A stretch of 26,007 bases of DNA from JBMOPD01 sp049323615 (GTDB lineage Bacteria; Bacillota; Desulfotomaculia; Desulfotomaculales; Desulfocucumaceae). Position 1 is the stretch's first letter, and every line of letters starts with the position of its first letter. The notes beneath the pieces were generated by a model. That model made no database searches, was not told where the DNA came from, and saw only the letters and a program-made list of their open reading frames with translations. Both the position numbers and the translations under genes were made by a program. The DNA lies in NCBI GenBank assembly GCA_049323615.1, contig JBMOPD010000087.1, forward strand, positions 1 to 26,007. The letters are read 5' to 3'. Below, in pieces: positions 7,262 through 14,829 of this stretch.

Positions 7262-7960
7262 TCACCCTCTCCGAACGGCCTTGGCGTAATAAAATTGGAG
7301 TTCCCTGTTGTATGCCGGGACGGTCAGGGTGCTGTGTGTCTGAGTTTTGACCACTATCCCCAGCTCTCTGAAATAGTCAACCAGCCCGCCGCTTATTTCC
7401 AGGGAACTTTTAAGCTTTTCCGGACTGCCGATGGCCAGAATATGGTACGGCGGCTCGGTTCTCTCCAGGTTAACGTTGATAAAATTGCCGGCCAGCCTCA
7501 TCTCGGAGGTTGAAATTATTCTCTGGCCGTTGATGGAAATGGCCTCGGCCCCCGCTCCCCTCAGCTCATTGACAACCCTGAGCAAATCTACATCGCTTAC
7601 AATAAAAATGGTACTCCTCCTGATCTGGCCGGGAGGGTTGTCCAGCACCACCTCTATGCCCGGACCCGACACCGTGACCAGCCCCGCGCTGATCCTGGCC
7701 TTCTGCAGTTCGTCCTGCATCGCCGTCCGGGCCTGGGCCTGGCCTTTCCTGGCCTGTTCCAGCTTATAGGCAAGGTCGCCGATCTCCCTGTCCAGCTTCT
7801 GGTTGTCCTTTTCCAGCTTGCTCAGTTCCACCTGCAGTTCCTGGGCCCTGTCCGCCGGCACACCCTGCTCAATAAACCTGTTGGTGCGAAACTGGACAGC
7901 CAGCATGACGCCCAGGATCATGGTGATTATACCGATGGAAAGGTACATTGACTTGTTCAT
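7262..7960 (-). CDS. DUF881-family protein (YlxX position)
   Basis: A 232-residue DUF881 protein: one N-terminal membrane anchor (about 5-22), a predicted coiled coil (about 40-85, rich in E, K, L and Q), then the DUF881 domain with VSGPGIEVVLDN, DVDLLRVVNELRGAGAEAISINGQRI and ILAIGSPEKLKSSLE. Bacillus carries two such genes (ylxW, ylxX) between divIB and sbp, and this one occupies the ylxX place. Its start ATG overlaps the stop of the preceding DUF881 gene by four bases. The function is unknown; position suggests a link to division or septal wall synthesis. Confidence 0.88.
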   Translation of the reverse strand: MNKSMYLSIGIITMILGVMLAVQFRTNRFIEQGVPADRAQELQVELSKLEKDNQKLDREIGDLAYKLEQARKGQAQARTAMQDELQKARISAGLVTVSGPGIEVVLDNPPGQIRRSTIFIVSDVDLLRVVNELRGAGAEAISINGQRIISTSEMRLAGNFINVNLERTEPPYHILAIGSPEKLKSSLEISGGLVDYFRELGIVVKTQTHSTLTVPAYNRELQFYYAKAVRRG

Positions 7961-8676
7961 GGACTTTTTTGAACCTCCGCCGCCGGTTTGGCATAATCAA
8001 AGCTTATTACACCCGAATAAGCCGGAATATTAAGCTGGGATACCTTTCTGACGCTTGCCTGGATGCCGAAGGCCTGCAGGTATTCAAGCACTCCGCTCCG
8101 CATTTTAAGGGAGTTTACCAGGTTATCCTGGTTGCCGATGGCGCTTATCACGAAGGGAGGGGTCAGGCGCTGATTCCTGTTGATCAGGATGGTGGGGCCG
8201 GTACAGCGGATCTCGCTGGTGGCCAGCACCCGCTGGCCGTTGATGGCCAGGGCCTCGGCCCCCGCCGCCCTTAACTCGTTCAGCACCCTCAGTATATCCT
8301 CGTCATGCAGCACATACATGTTGGGGTTTTCCCCCGGTTTAACGGGAGCATTGCTGTCATTCAGGGTAACCTCAACGCCGGGGCCTGTCACTGCAGTCAG
8401 TCCGGCCTCAATGCGGGCCCTTTCCAGATCCTCCTTCAGGGCGCCCAGTTCAGTGTCGGCCGCTATCTTGTCCAGGTCGGCCCGCATGCTGTTGACCTGC
8501 TCCTGCTTTTTGTCGCGCTCCTCCCGGGCTTCGGCAACCCTGGCGGCCATGGACTGAACCCGGGATACCTGGGGAGTCTTCATGGTTTCCCTGGTAACCC
8601 GGAACTGAAACGAAAGCATAATTCCCAGCACCAGGCCCACCAGGGCCATGGCCAGGTAAATAGGTTTTATACGCAT
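7957..8676 (-). CDS. DUF881-family protein (YlxW position)
   Basis: A 239-residue paralogue of the next gene downstream, with the same layout: an N-terminal membrane helix (about 5-23), a charged coiled-coil region (about 40-85) and the DUF881 domain (VTGPGVEVTLND, DEDILRVLNELRAAGAEALAINGQRV, VISAIGNQDNLVNSLK). The two share long near-identical stretches, pointing to an old tandem duplication. The ATG at 8676 follows GGGGTGA. It lies 114 bases after ftsQ; that gap contains the heptamer repeat. Probable envelope protein of the division cluster; precise role unknown. Confidence 0.88.
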   Translation of the reverse strand: MRIKPIYLAMALVGLVLGIMLSFQFRVTRETMKTPQVSRVQSMAARVAEAREERDKKQEQVNSMRADLDKIAADTELGALKEDLERARIEAGLTAVTGPGVEVTLNDSNAPVKPGENPNMYVLHDEDILRVLNELRAAGAEALAINGQRVLATSEIRCTGPTILINRNQRLTPPFVISAIGNQDNLVNSLKMRSGVLEYLQAFGIQASVRKVSQLNIPAYSGVISFDYAKPAAEVQKSP

Positions 8677-8727
8677 CGCGGGTCACCCCCCCCTGAAAAT
8701 ACCTTATCGTGTAATGCTCGTTCTGTC

Positions 8728-8760
8728 GGAATCCAGAATCCAGGAGCCAGAATCCAGAAT
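8728..8760. repeat. Imperfect heptamer array (CCAGAAT unit)
   Basis: Units read GGAAT, CCAGAAT, CCAGGAG, CCAGAAT, CCAGAAT on the plus strand. This is the reverse complement of the ATTCTGG unit at 4301-4328. It lies 31 bases beyond the ftsQ stop (minus strand) and before the first DUF881 gene. Confidence 0.75.
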
Positions 8761-8790
8761 AAAAATAACCAATTCCTAGCCGGAGTGTAA

Positions 8791-9510
8791 TTATTCAACA
8801 TACTTCACAACCGGCGAGCCGGTATAGGAAAGGTCAATATATTCAATCCTTTTTCCCTTGACTTTCAGTTCGTTCAGGACCTTCATAAAAACCTCGCCCT
8901 TTTGCTGCAGGTCGGTAACAGCGCCCAGGCGGCACTGAATGCCATCCAGGGTATAGGCAACGGCCTGGTCGCCGTCGACGTTGACTTCTGAAAGCTGGGG
9001 CAGCAGCCCGGGAGGAAGTTCCTTGATTACCGTCAGCGCCTTGCTGAGCGCCTCTGATTTAATCTGTTCGCCCGGCGCCGGCGCCGTAAATTTCACTCCT
9101 GTTACAACGGGAAACTGGTTTGCCGCAACATCCCCTTTTTGCAGGTAAACCCCCTCATCATCAACCTGGATGAAACCGCTGTCAACCGGCAGCAAAGCGC
9201 AGGGCTTACGCTCTTGCACCCTTATTTCCACCGCCGACGGTAAATCCCTTGACAAATCAACACTTTTTATAGCGGGTATGACCCTTATTTTTTCAGCGCT
9301 GGCTTTTAAATCAAGCTTAAAAATATTCTCCCCGGGGTTAATTCCCGAGACCGAGATAATTTTCTCCCGGGTCAGGGAACTGTTGCCCGCAACCCTTATT
9401 TCCCGGACTTCAAAAACCGGTGACCGGGCCAGTATGTAAGCGGCCGTCAAAAACACCATGATAAAAAAAATGCTTTGGATTAAATTGTATCTGGAGATCC
9501 TTTTTGCCAA
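8791..9510 (-). CDS. ftsQ: Cell division protein FtsQ/DivIB
   Basis: FtsQ/DivIB is a bitopic membrane protein of the divisome. The 239-residue product has a short basic cytoplasmic start, one membrane helix (about 10-29) and an extracellular part. That part begins with the POTRA domain (VFEVREIRVAGNSSLTREKIISVSG, then VDLSRDLPSAVEIRVQERKP) and continues into the FtsQ beta domain. The frame opens with TTG at 9510, behind a modest GGGAAG ribosome binding site; no ATG gives a complete N-terminus. It is the first gene of the division operon here, served by a sigma-A promoter about 150 bases upstream. The mur genes often found before ftsQ are absent. Confidence 0.9.
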   Translation of the reverse strand: MAKRISRYNLIQSIFFIMVFLTAAYILARSPVFEVREIRVAGNSSLTREKIISVSGINPGENIFKLDLKASAEKIRVIPAIKSVDLSRDLPSAVEIRVQERKPCALLPVDSGFIQVDDEGVYLQKGDVAANQFPVVTGVKFTAPAPGEQIKSEALSKALTVIKELPPGLLPQLSEVNVDGDQAVAYTLDGIQCRLGAVTDLQQKGEVFMKVLNELKVKGKRIEYIDLSYTGSPVVKYVE

Positions 9511-9661
9511 AATAACACTTCCCGGCCGAATTTTATTGCCTTTCCATGATAATAATTCTACCCGAACATCACCGCTGAAAACCTTTCAGACTGTTAAAAA
9601 GTTTCCCTCCGGATAGAGGCCGGTAAATTCAATTTTCACCCATCTTACAATAACCTATTAT

Positions 9662-9689
9662 ATTATATCAGCCCATAAAAACTTGTCCA
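9662..9689 (-). promoter_or_regulatory. Sigma-A promoter of the ftsQ operon
   Basis: On the minus strand TGGACA (9689-9684, five of six matches to TTGACA) is followed 16 bases later by a perfect TATAAT (9667-9662), with the extended -10 dinucleotide TG one base before it. The predicted start near 9655 leaves a leader of about 145 bases before ftsQ, in which I see no riboswitch or small gene. Confidence 0.7.
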
Positions 9690-9756
9690 TTAGAAAACGA
9701 AAAAAGCCTGAATGAGAACAAGCCGGGAAGCCCCTCTTTATCCCTGGCGGCCACCG

Positions 9757-9797
9757 CAACCATTGGTTGATATATGGGCGGCTGTTGGCCGCACATA
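9757..9797. promoter_or_regulatory. Paired palindromes, candidate activator sites
   Basis: CAACCA-T-TGGTTG (9757-9769) is a perfect 13-base palindrome. Three bases later, TATG-G-GCGGC (9773-9782) mirrors GCCGC-A-CATA (9788-9797) with one mismatch around TGTTG. Their centres lie about 140 and 120 bases before the predicted sigma-54 start, the usual distance for enhancer-binding activators. A third short inverted repeat, ATCCC-TAA-GGGAT, is at 9812-9824. That they bind the regulator encoded at 21291 is inference. Confidence 0.5.
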
Positions 9798-9877
9798 AAC
9801 CGCCTATCCGGATCCCTAAGGGATAATAAATTGTTTTAACCTGCCAGTCGGGCGGGTCAACTCCCATGAGGTGATAT

Positions 9878-9892
9878 TGGCATAAAATTTGC
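9878..9892 (+). promoter_or_regulatory. Sigma-54 (-24/-12) promoter
   Basis: TGGCATAAAATTTGC matches the sigma-54 consensus TGGCAC-N5-TTGC: GG at the -24 site, GC at the -12 site and the obligatory spacing between them are all exact; one base (T for C) differs in the -24 block. It lies 43 bases before the GTG of the first enzyme gene, giving a start near 9904. A sigma-54 activator gene lies in the same cluster. Confidence 0.8.
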
Positions 9893-9934
9893 GAAAAGTA
9901 ATATTTAACTTACTAATCGGAAAGGGGGAAAAAT

Positions 9935-11032
9935 GTGGCCAGGTATCACATTGGTATTTTAAAAGGAGACGATATAGGCTTGGAAGTTGTTCCCGTCGCC
10001 GTTCAGGTTTTACAGGCCGCGGCGGAGAACTACCCGGAAGTCAGGATAGACTGGCAGGAGCTTCCCATCGGCTATCCTTCCTACCTGGATTGCGGGGAGA
10101 CCATGCCTCAGAAAACCGTGGACGCTCTTTACGATCTGGACGGCTGGTTTCTCGGCCCCATCGGACACATGGCGTACCCCAAGGACGACCCGAAAGCCGT
10201 CAACCCGCATCCCTTCCTGCGCCGGAATTTCGATCTGGTAAGCAATATAAGGCCCTCCAGATCGTTCCCTACCCTGCCCTGCCTGCACCAGGACGTCGAC
10301 CTGGTGATCGTGCGGGAGAATAATGAAGGTTTTCAGCCGGACCGCAACATGTACAAGGGAGTTGGAGAATTCATGCCCACGCCCGATATGGCCTTATCGG
10401 TCCGGGTGATCACCCGGCGCAATTCGGAATTTGTGGCCCGGACGGCCTTCGAGCTGGCCCGGCAGCGCAATAAGCAGAAAAAAGTCACCGCCATTCATAA
10501 AAACACTGTCTTTAAACTGGGCTGCGGGTTGTTCATCGATACCTGCCGGGAGGTTGCCCGGGAATACCCGGATATTACCTTTGAAACCATGGTTGTGGAC
10601 ACCTTCGCCATGAACCTGGTTATGCGCCCGCAAAGGTATGATGTGGTGGCAACCACCAACATGTTCGGGGACATCCTTACCGACGAAGCCGCCGGCCTGG
10701 TGGGCGGGCTGGGTATGGCGCCGGGCCTGTGTGTGGGGCCGCGGTACGTTATGGCCCAGGCTACCCACGGATCGGCCCCGGATATTGCCGGCAAGCACAT
10801 TGCCAATCCCTACGCCCTGATCATGTCGGGCCAGATGATGCTGTCCTGGCTGGGAAATAAGAAAGGGGACCGGGGCGCCGTACAGGCGGCCGGGGATATT
10901 GAGCTGGGTGCAGCCAAGGTGTTGCATGATCTTACTGCCGTAACCCCCGATCTGGGCGGAAAAGCTTCCACCGAAGAAATGGGTGAAGCCGTCTGCCTGG
11001 CCATCCGCGGGCTGCGCCAACGGCAGGTGTAA
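9935..11032 (+). CDS. Isocitrate/isopropylmalate dehydrogenase-family enzyme
   Basis: A 365-residue member of the beta-decarboxylating dehydrogenase family, which oxidises a 2-hydroxyacid carrying a 3-carboxyl group and releases CO2. Visible active-site features are the arginines of LRRNFD and NIRP (96-97, 106), VRENNEG (126-132), Tyr140, the lysine of HKNTVFK, Asp222 and the metal ligands of DILTDEAAGL (246, 250). HGSAPDIAG (278-286) keeps the aspartate associated with NAD rather than NADP. Length fits the NAD-linked isopropylmalate/homoisocitrate/tartrate dehydrogenase group. The substrate cannot be assigned: NPHPFLRRNFD is neither the typical isocitrate nor isopropylmalate loop. The GTG start lies behind AAAGGGGG. 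It is the first gene after the sigma-54 promoter. Confidence 0.85.
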   Translation: MARYHIGILKGDDIGLEVVPVAVQVLQAAAENYPEVRIDWQELPIGYPSYLDCGETMPQKTVDALYDLDGWFLGPIGHMAYPKDDPKAVNPHPFLRRNFDLVSNIRPSRSFPTLPCLHQDVDLVIVRENNEGFQPDRNMYKGVGEFMPTPDMALSVRVITRRNSEFVARTAFELARQRNKQKKVTAIHKNTVFKLGCGLFIDTCREVAREYPDITFETMVVDTFAMNLVMRPQRYDVVATTNMFGDILTDEAAGLVGGLGMAPGLCVGPRYVMAQATHGSAPDIAGKHIANPYALIMSGQMMLSWLGNKKGDRGAVQAAGDIELGAAKVLHDLTAVTPDLGGKASTEEMGEAVCLAIRGLRQRQV

Positions 11033-11108
11033 CGATGAACAGATTTGCCGCGCCCCCGGTTACCCGGGCAAGCAACTCCATAAAAAAAGAGGAGTTCTAA
11101 AAGTTTTG

Positions 11109-11130
11109 TTGTATACTTCCATGTATACAA
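11109..11130. promoter_or_regulatory. Perfect inverted repeat, likely GntR operator
   Basis: TTGTATAC (11109-11116) and GTATACAA (11123-11130) are exact reverse complements around six bases. Operators of FadR/FCD-type GntR regulators are often of this GTA-TAC palindrome type. It lies 88 bases before the gntR-like start and 76 after the dehydrogenase stop. TACAAT (11126-11131) inside it could act as a -10, but no good -35 is seen. Confidence 0.6.
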
Positions 11131-11218
11131 TAATGTATCCAAAGTGCCTTCACCAGCTCTTCCTGACCTTATAAGGCACCGGATTGCAAAGGGGGCGTTG
11201 CAAACGGCAAGAGGAAAA

Positions 11219-11872
11219 ATGCTTACCCGGTTAAGGCAGCAAACCTATGAAACCATCCGGGAACTCATTATCACGGCCCGGCTGAAGCCGAGGGAAAGAT
11301 TATCGGACCTTTTTCTGGCCGAAGAGCTTGGCGTCAGCCGGACCCCGGTGAGGGAAGCCCTCAACCAGCTGGTGGCTGAAGGCCTGGTGGTAATGGATAA
11401 AAAGGGCACCTTCGTGGCCGATCTGGACATGGGCCACATGGTGGACGCCTACCAGATGCGGGCCGTCCTGGAGGGATTCGCCGCCCGGCTGGCCACATCC
11501 CGGATGGAGCCCGGAGACATCCTGGAAATGAAAAAATTCCTGCAGGTGCAGTCCGACAGCGCCAAAGGCGGATCGGTGCTGGACCTGACCAGGGCGGGCA
11601 CTGATTTTCACCTGGTGCTGCTGAACAAATGCGGGAATTCAATGATTATCCAGACCGTGCGCAGGTTGATGGACCAGTGCGAGCGGTTTCGCGCCGTCAC
11701 CCACTACTCGGCGGTGATGAGAGATTTTTTAATTGCCGAACATGAGGAAATCGTAAAGGTGGTGGAGCAGGGGGATCCCGCCGGGGTCGAGGAAGTGGTG
11801 CGCAGTCACCTTCTCCGCACATCGGAGCGCATTTCCCAGTTGGGCAGGCAATTGAGTGATTGGAGGACTTAA
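11219..11872 (+). CDS. GntR-family (FadR/FCD) transcriptional regulator
   Basis: A 217-residue regulator with an N-terminal winged helix (residues about 8-70, including the signature LGVSRTPVREALNQLVAEGLV) and an FCD ligand-binding domain (about 75-205). That domain shows DFHLVLL, AEHEEIVKVV and RSHL, positions where this family commonly binds a metal used to hold a carboxylate ligand. The ATG at 11219 follows AAGAGG; an upstream GTG at 11144 would add 25 residues that do not resemble the family. The next gene starts two bases after its stop. Members usually repress neighbouring catabolic genes and release DNA when an organic acid binds, so it probably controls this cluster through the palindrome at 11109-11130. 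Confidence 0.9.
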   Translation: MLTRLRQQTYETIRELIITARLKPRERLSDLFLAEELGVSRTPVREALNQLVAEGLVVMDKKGTFVADLDMGHMVDAYQMRAVLEGFAARLATSRMEPGDILEMKKFLQVQSDSAKGGSVLDLTRAGTDFHLVLLNKCGNSMIIQTVRRLMDQCERFRAVTHYSAVMRDFLIAEHEEIVKVVEQGDPAGVEEVVRSHLLRTSERISQLGRQLSDWRT

Positions 11873-11873
11873 C

Positions 11874-12971
11874 GTGAAAATCAAGTCGGTTGATGTTTTC
11901 GCCACCGACCTGGAGCTGTCCGGTGAACACCGGAGCGCCCACACCCGGTATGCGGTCACCGAAGACGTTTTTGTCCGGGTGGAAACCGAAGACGGCGCCT
12001 GCGGTTACGGGTCGACGGCGCCAAAGTACTATATCACCGGAGAAACCCGGGACACCGTGATCGCCGTGTTAAAGAAAAAACTTGTCCCGGCCGTGGTGGG
12101 GCAGGATCCCTTTGCTCTGGAAAAGATTCACGAAGAGATGGATCATGCCATAAAGGGCAACACATCGGCCAAGGCGGCGCTGGACATCGCCTTATACGAC
12201 CTGCTGGGCAAGGTTTTAAATGTTCCCGCCTACCAGCTGCTGGGCGGCGCCTACCGCCACGAGATGCCGGCCTTTGACCTGATCGGCCTCTGGTCTCCCG
12301 AGGAGGCCGCGGCCAAAGTGGAGCAGCGCCTGGCCGAAGGGTACCGGGAATTCAAGGTGAAAGTGGGCCCGGATCCCGCCGCCGACCTGCGGCGGGTGGA
12401 AGCGGTAAGCAGGGTGATCTCCGGGCTGTCCCTGAAGGCTGACGCCAACCAGGCCTGGACCACCAAGCAGGCGGTTCACCTGACCCAGCGGTTCCATGAG
12501 TGCGGTGTCTCGGTAATCGAGCAGCCCGTGCACCTGGACAACATCGAGGGGCTGGCCATGGTGAGAAACGCCTGCCCCCGGGTGGAAGTAATGGCCGACG
12601 AGAGCCTGAAGTCCCTGGGCGATGCGATCCGCCTGGTACGCGCCCGGGCTGTGGATCTTTTCAATATCAAGCTGATTAAGGCCGGCGGCATCCACCCGGC
12701 CAGGAAAATCGCCGCCGTGGCCGAGGCCGCCGGCATTAACTGCATGGCCGGCGGCACCATTCAGAACAGCCTCATTGACGCCGCCACGGCCCATTTCATG
12801 GCGGCTACCCGCAACATAGTTTTCAACGAAATCAAATCGCCGCAGTGGATTAAAAACGACATCGCCAGGGGCCTGGAAATTGTCCGGGGGATGGTCCGGG
12901 TACCCACCGGGCCGGGACTGGGGATGGAGATCGACGAGGAGAGGCTGCAGCGGTGCCGGGTGACCGGTTAA
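11874..12971 (+). CDS. Mandelate racemase/muconate lactonizing enzyme-family protein
   Basis: A 365-residue enolase-superfamily protein that would abstract a proton next to a carboxylate, stabilised by Mg2+. The barrel carries the K-x-K motif (K161, K163 in FKVKVG), metal ligands D190 (KADANQ), E216 (VIEQP) and D242 (MADES), and a second base lysine (K266 in NIKLIKAGG). This pattern marks the muconate-lactonizing subgroup, which includes cycloisomerases, epimerases and o-succinylbenzoate synthases. The exact reaction is unknown; a lactonase, epimerase or racemase step on the cluster's carboxylic acid is plausible. The GTG at 11874 has GGAGG seven bases upstream; a longer frame from 11856 would overlap gntR. 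Confidence 0.88.
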   Translation: MKIKSVDVFATDLELSGEHRSAHTRYAVTEDVFVRVETEDGACGYGSTAPKYYITGETRDTVIAVLKKKLVPAVVGQDPFALEKIHEEMDHAIKGNTSAKAALDIALYDLLGKVLNVPAYQLLGGAYRHEMPAFDLIGLWSPEEAAAKVEQRLAEGYREFKVKVGPDPAADLRRVEAVSRVISGLSLKADANQAWTTKQAVHLTQRFHECGVSVIEQPVHLDNIEGLAMVRNACPRVEVMADESLKSLGDAIRLVRARAVDLFNIKLIKAGGIHPARKIAAVAEAAGINCMAGGTIQNSLIDAATAHFMAATRNIVFNEIKSPQWIKNDIARGLEIVRGMVRVPTGPGLGMEIDEERLQRCRVTG

Positions 12972-13008
12972 TCTCGATTGATTCGTTAATGTGAAGGAGG
13001 AAATAAAG

Positions 13009-14268
13009 TTGGGACAAACCTTGGTGGAAAAGGTGATTTCCCGGCATGCGGGCGGCGAAGTATCCGCCGGGGACGTGTCCGTATGCCCGGTGGATGTGGT
13101 GATGATCCACGACGGAACGGGAATGTTGGCCATTCAGGAATTTAACCGGCTGAAAGAGGCCGGGTTTGCGCTGGCCAAACCGGACCGTACGCTGGTCTTT
13201 CTGGACCATGCGGGGCCCGGGCCCCGCATGGAACTGGCCACCGACCACGTTAAATTGAGGCGGTTCGCCCGGGAGCACGGCGCCGTCCTTTACGACGTGG
13301 GAAGAGGGGTATGCCACCAGGTGCTGGTGGAAAAATGGGCCAGGCCCGGGACGGTGGTGCTGGGAGCCGATTCACACACCTGCACCAGCGGCGCCCTGGG
13401 GGCGCTGGGCACCGGGATGGGCTCCACCGATGTGGCGGTGGCCATGGCCCTGGGCCGGAACTGGTTCCGGGTGCCGGAAACTTTCCGCATAGAGCTTTCG
13501 GGCGCCATGCCGAAGGGAGTGTATCCCAAGGACATTATTCTTTACCTGGCGGGACAGATCGGGTCGGACGGGGCCACCTACAAGGTGCTGGAGTTCGGCG
13601 GCCCGGCGGCGGCCGGACTGGCCATGAGCGACCGGTTCACCCTGTGCAACATGGCCATCGAACTGGGAGGAAAGACCGGTATGTTTTCATCCGATGAAAA
13701 AACCCGGGCCTACCTGGCGGAGCAGGGCCGGGAAGCCGACTGGGAGCCCATTGCCCCGGACCCGGACGCCAACTATGAAAAAACCTTCGCGGTAAACCTC
13801 GACACTTTGGAACCAATGATTGCCCAACCCCACACCGTGGACAACGTCTGTCCGGTGGGCCAGGTCAAGGGACAGCCGGTGGACCAGGTCTTTTTGGGTT
13901 CATGCACCAACGGGCGCCTGGAAGACCTGGCGGTGGCCGCCGGCATCCTGCGCGGCAGGCAGGTGGCCGCCGGCGCCCGGATGCTGGTCATGCCGGCCTC
14001 CCCGGCGGTTTACCGGGCGGCCCTGGAGGCGGGGTACATCCGGGAATTTATCGACGCCGGGGTGACGGTTTTGCCGCCGGGCTGCGGCCCCTGCTCGGGT
14101 GTCCACCTGGGCATCCCCGGGGACGGCGAGGTCTGCCTGAGCACCACCAACCGCAACTTCAAGGGCCGCATGGGCAACCCCAGGGCCTTTGTCTACCTGT
14201 CATCCCCGGCGGTGGCCGCCGCCTCTGCCCTGACCGGGGTAATAACCGACCCGAGGGAGGTAATGTGA
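13009..14268 (+). CDS. Aconitase-family dehydratase, large subunit (LeuC-like), copy 1
   Basis: The 419-residue large subunit of a two-subunit aconitase-family enzyme (isopropylmalate isomerase/homoaconitase/dimethylmalate dehydratase group). These enzymes remove and re-add water on a hydroxy di- or tricarboxylate using a [4Fe-4S] cluster. All three cluster cysteines are present: C299 in GSCTNG, C359 and C362 in PPGCGPCSG. Other family blocks are ADSHTCTSGALGALGTGMGSTD and TTNRNFKGRMGNP. I choose the TTG at 13009, eight bases after AAGGAGG; a GTG at 12991 lies upstream of that ribosome binding site. It is paired with the small subunit that starts two bases after its stop. About half the residues match copy 2 at 19492, so it is an old paralogue rather than a recent duplicate. 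Confidence 0.9.
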   Translation: MGQTLVEKVISRHAGGEVSAGDVSVCPVDVVMIHDGTGMLAIQEFNRLKEAGFALAKPDRTLVFLDHAGPGPRMELATDHVKLRRFAREHGAVLYDVGRGVCHQVLVEKWARPGTVVLGADSHTCTSGALGALGTGMGSTDVAVAMALGRNWFRVPETFRIELSGAMPKGVYPKDIILYLAGQIGSDGATYKVLEFGGPAAAGLAMSDRFTLCNMAIELGGKTGMFSSDEKTRAYLAEQGREADWEPIAPDPDANYEKTFAVNLDTLEPMIAQPHTVDNVCPVGQVKGQPVDQVFLGSCTNGRLEDLAVAAGILRGRQVAAGARMLVMPASPAVYRAALEAGYIREFIDAGVTVLPPGCGPCSGVHLGIPGDGEVCLSTTNRNFKGRMGNPRAFVYLSSPAVAAASALTGVITDPREVM

Positions 14269-14269
14269 A

Positions 14270-14773
14270 TTGGCCCAGATAGAAGGAAAAGTGTGGAAAT
14301 TCGGGGATTTCATCTCCACGGATTTAATCGCCCCCGGACGCTATTTTCACCTGCGTTCGAATTTGCCGGAATTGAGCAAGCACGTGCTTGAGGACGCCAA
14401 CCCCGACTTTCCCCTGCAGGTGCAGCCGGGAGATGTGGTGGTGGCCGGCAAGAACTTCGGCATGGGGTCCAGCCGGGAGCATGCGCCGTTAATTATGAAG
14501 ATGGCCGGAGTCAGTGCGGTGGTGGCCGTTTCCTTTTCCCGCATATTTTTCCGCAACGCCGTTAATATCGGCCTCCCGGCCATTACGGCGCCCAGTACGG
14601 ATTTTGCGGCGGAAGGGGACAGGGTGCGGATTGACCTGGCGGCCGGGGTGATCAAAAACCTCAGCCGGGGCGGGGAAACAATGTTCAATCCGCTGCCGCC
14701 GTTCATGATTCACATTCTGAATGACGGGGGGGTTGTCAACAATGTGATTAAAAACAGGGGATTTCGCGTGTAA
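14270..14773 (+). CDS. Aconitase-family dehydratase, small subunit (LeuD-like), copy 1
   Basis: The 167-residue swivel-domain subunit that completes the active site of the preceding large subunit. It contains KFGDFISTDLIAPGRYF, the substrate-loop region (PGRYFHLRSN, about 27-36), and the conserved NFGMGSSREHAPL motif whose serines and arginine bind substrate carboxylates. The loop keeps the tyrosine common in isopropylmalate isomerase/homoaconitase small subunits, although its following residues are unusual. It starts with TTG, nine bases after GGGAGG, and overlaps nothing. Substrate is not assignable from sequence alone. Confidence 0.9.
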   Translation: MAQIEGKVWKFGDFISTDLIAPGRYFHLRSNLPELSKHVLEDANPDFPLQVQPGDVVVAGKNFGMGSSREHAPLIMKMAGVSAVVAVSFSRIFFRNAVNIGLPAITAPSTDFAAEGDRVRIDLAAGVIKNLSRGGETMFNPLPPFMIHILNDGGVVNNVIKNRGFRV

Positions 14774-14829
14774 TATGCAGGGGGTAGGCTATGTACTTAA
14801 ATTTTCATAAAGAAAAGAGGTATCTGCCA

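Noticed and set aside
9658..9867. Minus-strand open frame of 69 codons in the ftsQ/dehydrogenase gap
   Set aside because: It overlaps the sigma-A promoter and the palindromes, has no good ribosome binding site and resembles no protein.
11074..11096. AACTCC/GGAGTT hairpin after the dehydrogenase gene as a terminator
   Set aside because: The six-pair stem is weak, and the sequence after it (CTAAAAGTTTTG) is not a T-tract.
9935..14773. Leucine or lysine biosynthesis operon suggested by dehydrogenase plus LeuCD-like genes
   Set aside because: There is no isopropylmalate or homocitrate synthase. The presence of a TTT importer, a PrpD-type enzyme, an enolase-family enzyme, a GntR regulator and sigma-54 control points to catabolism.
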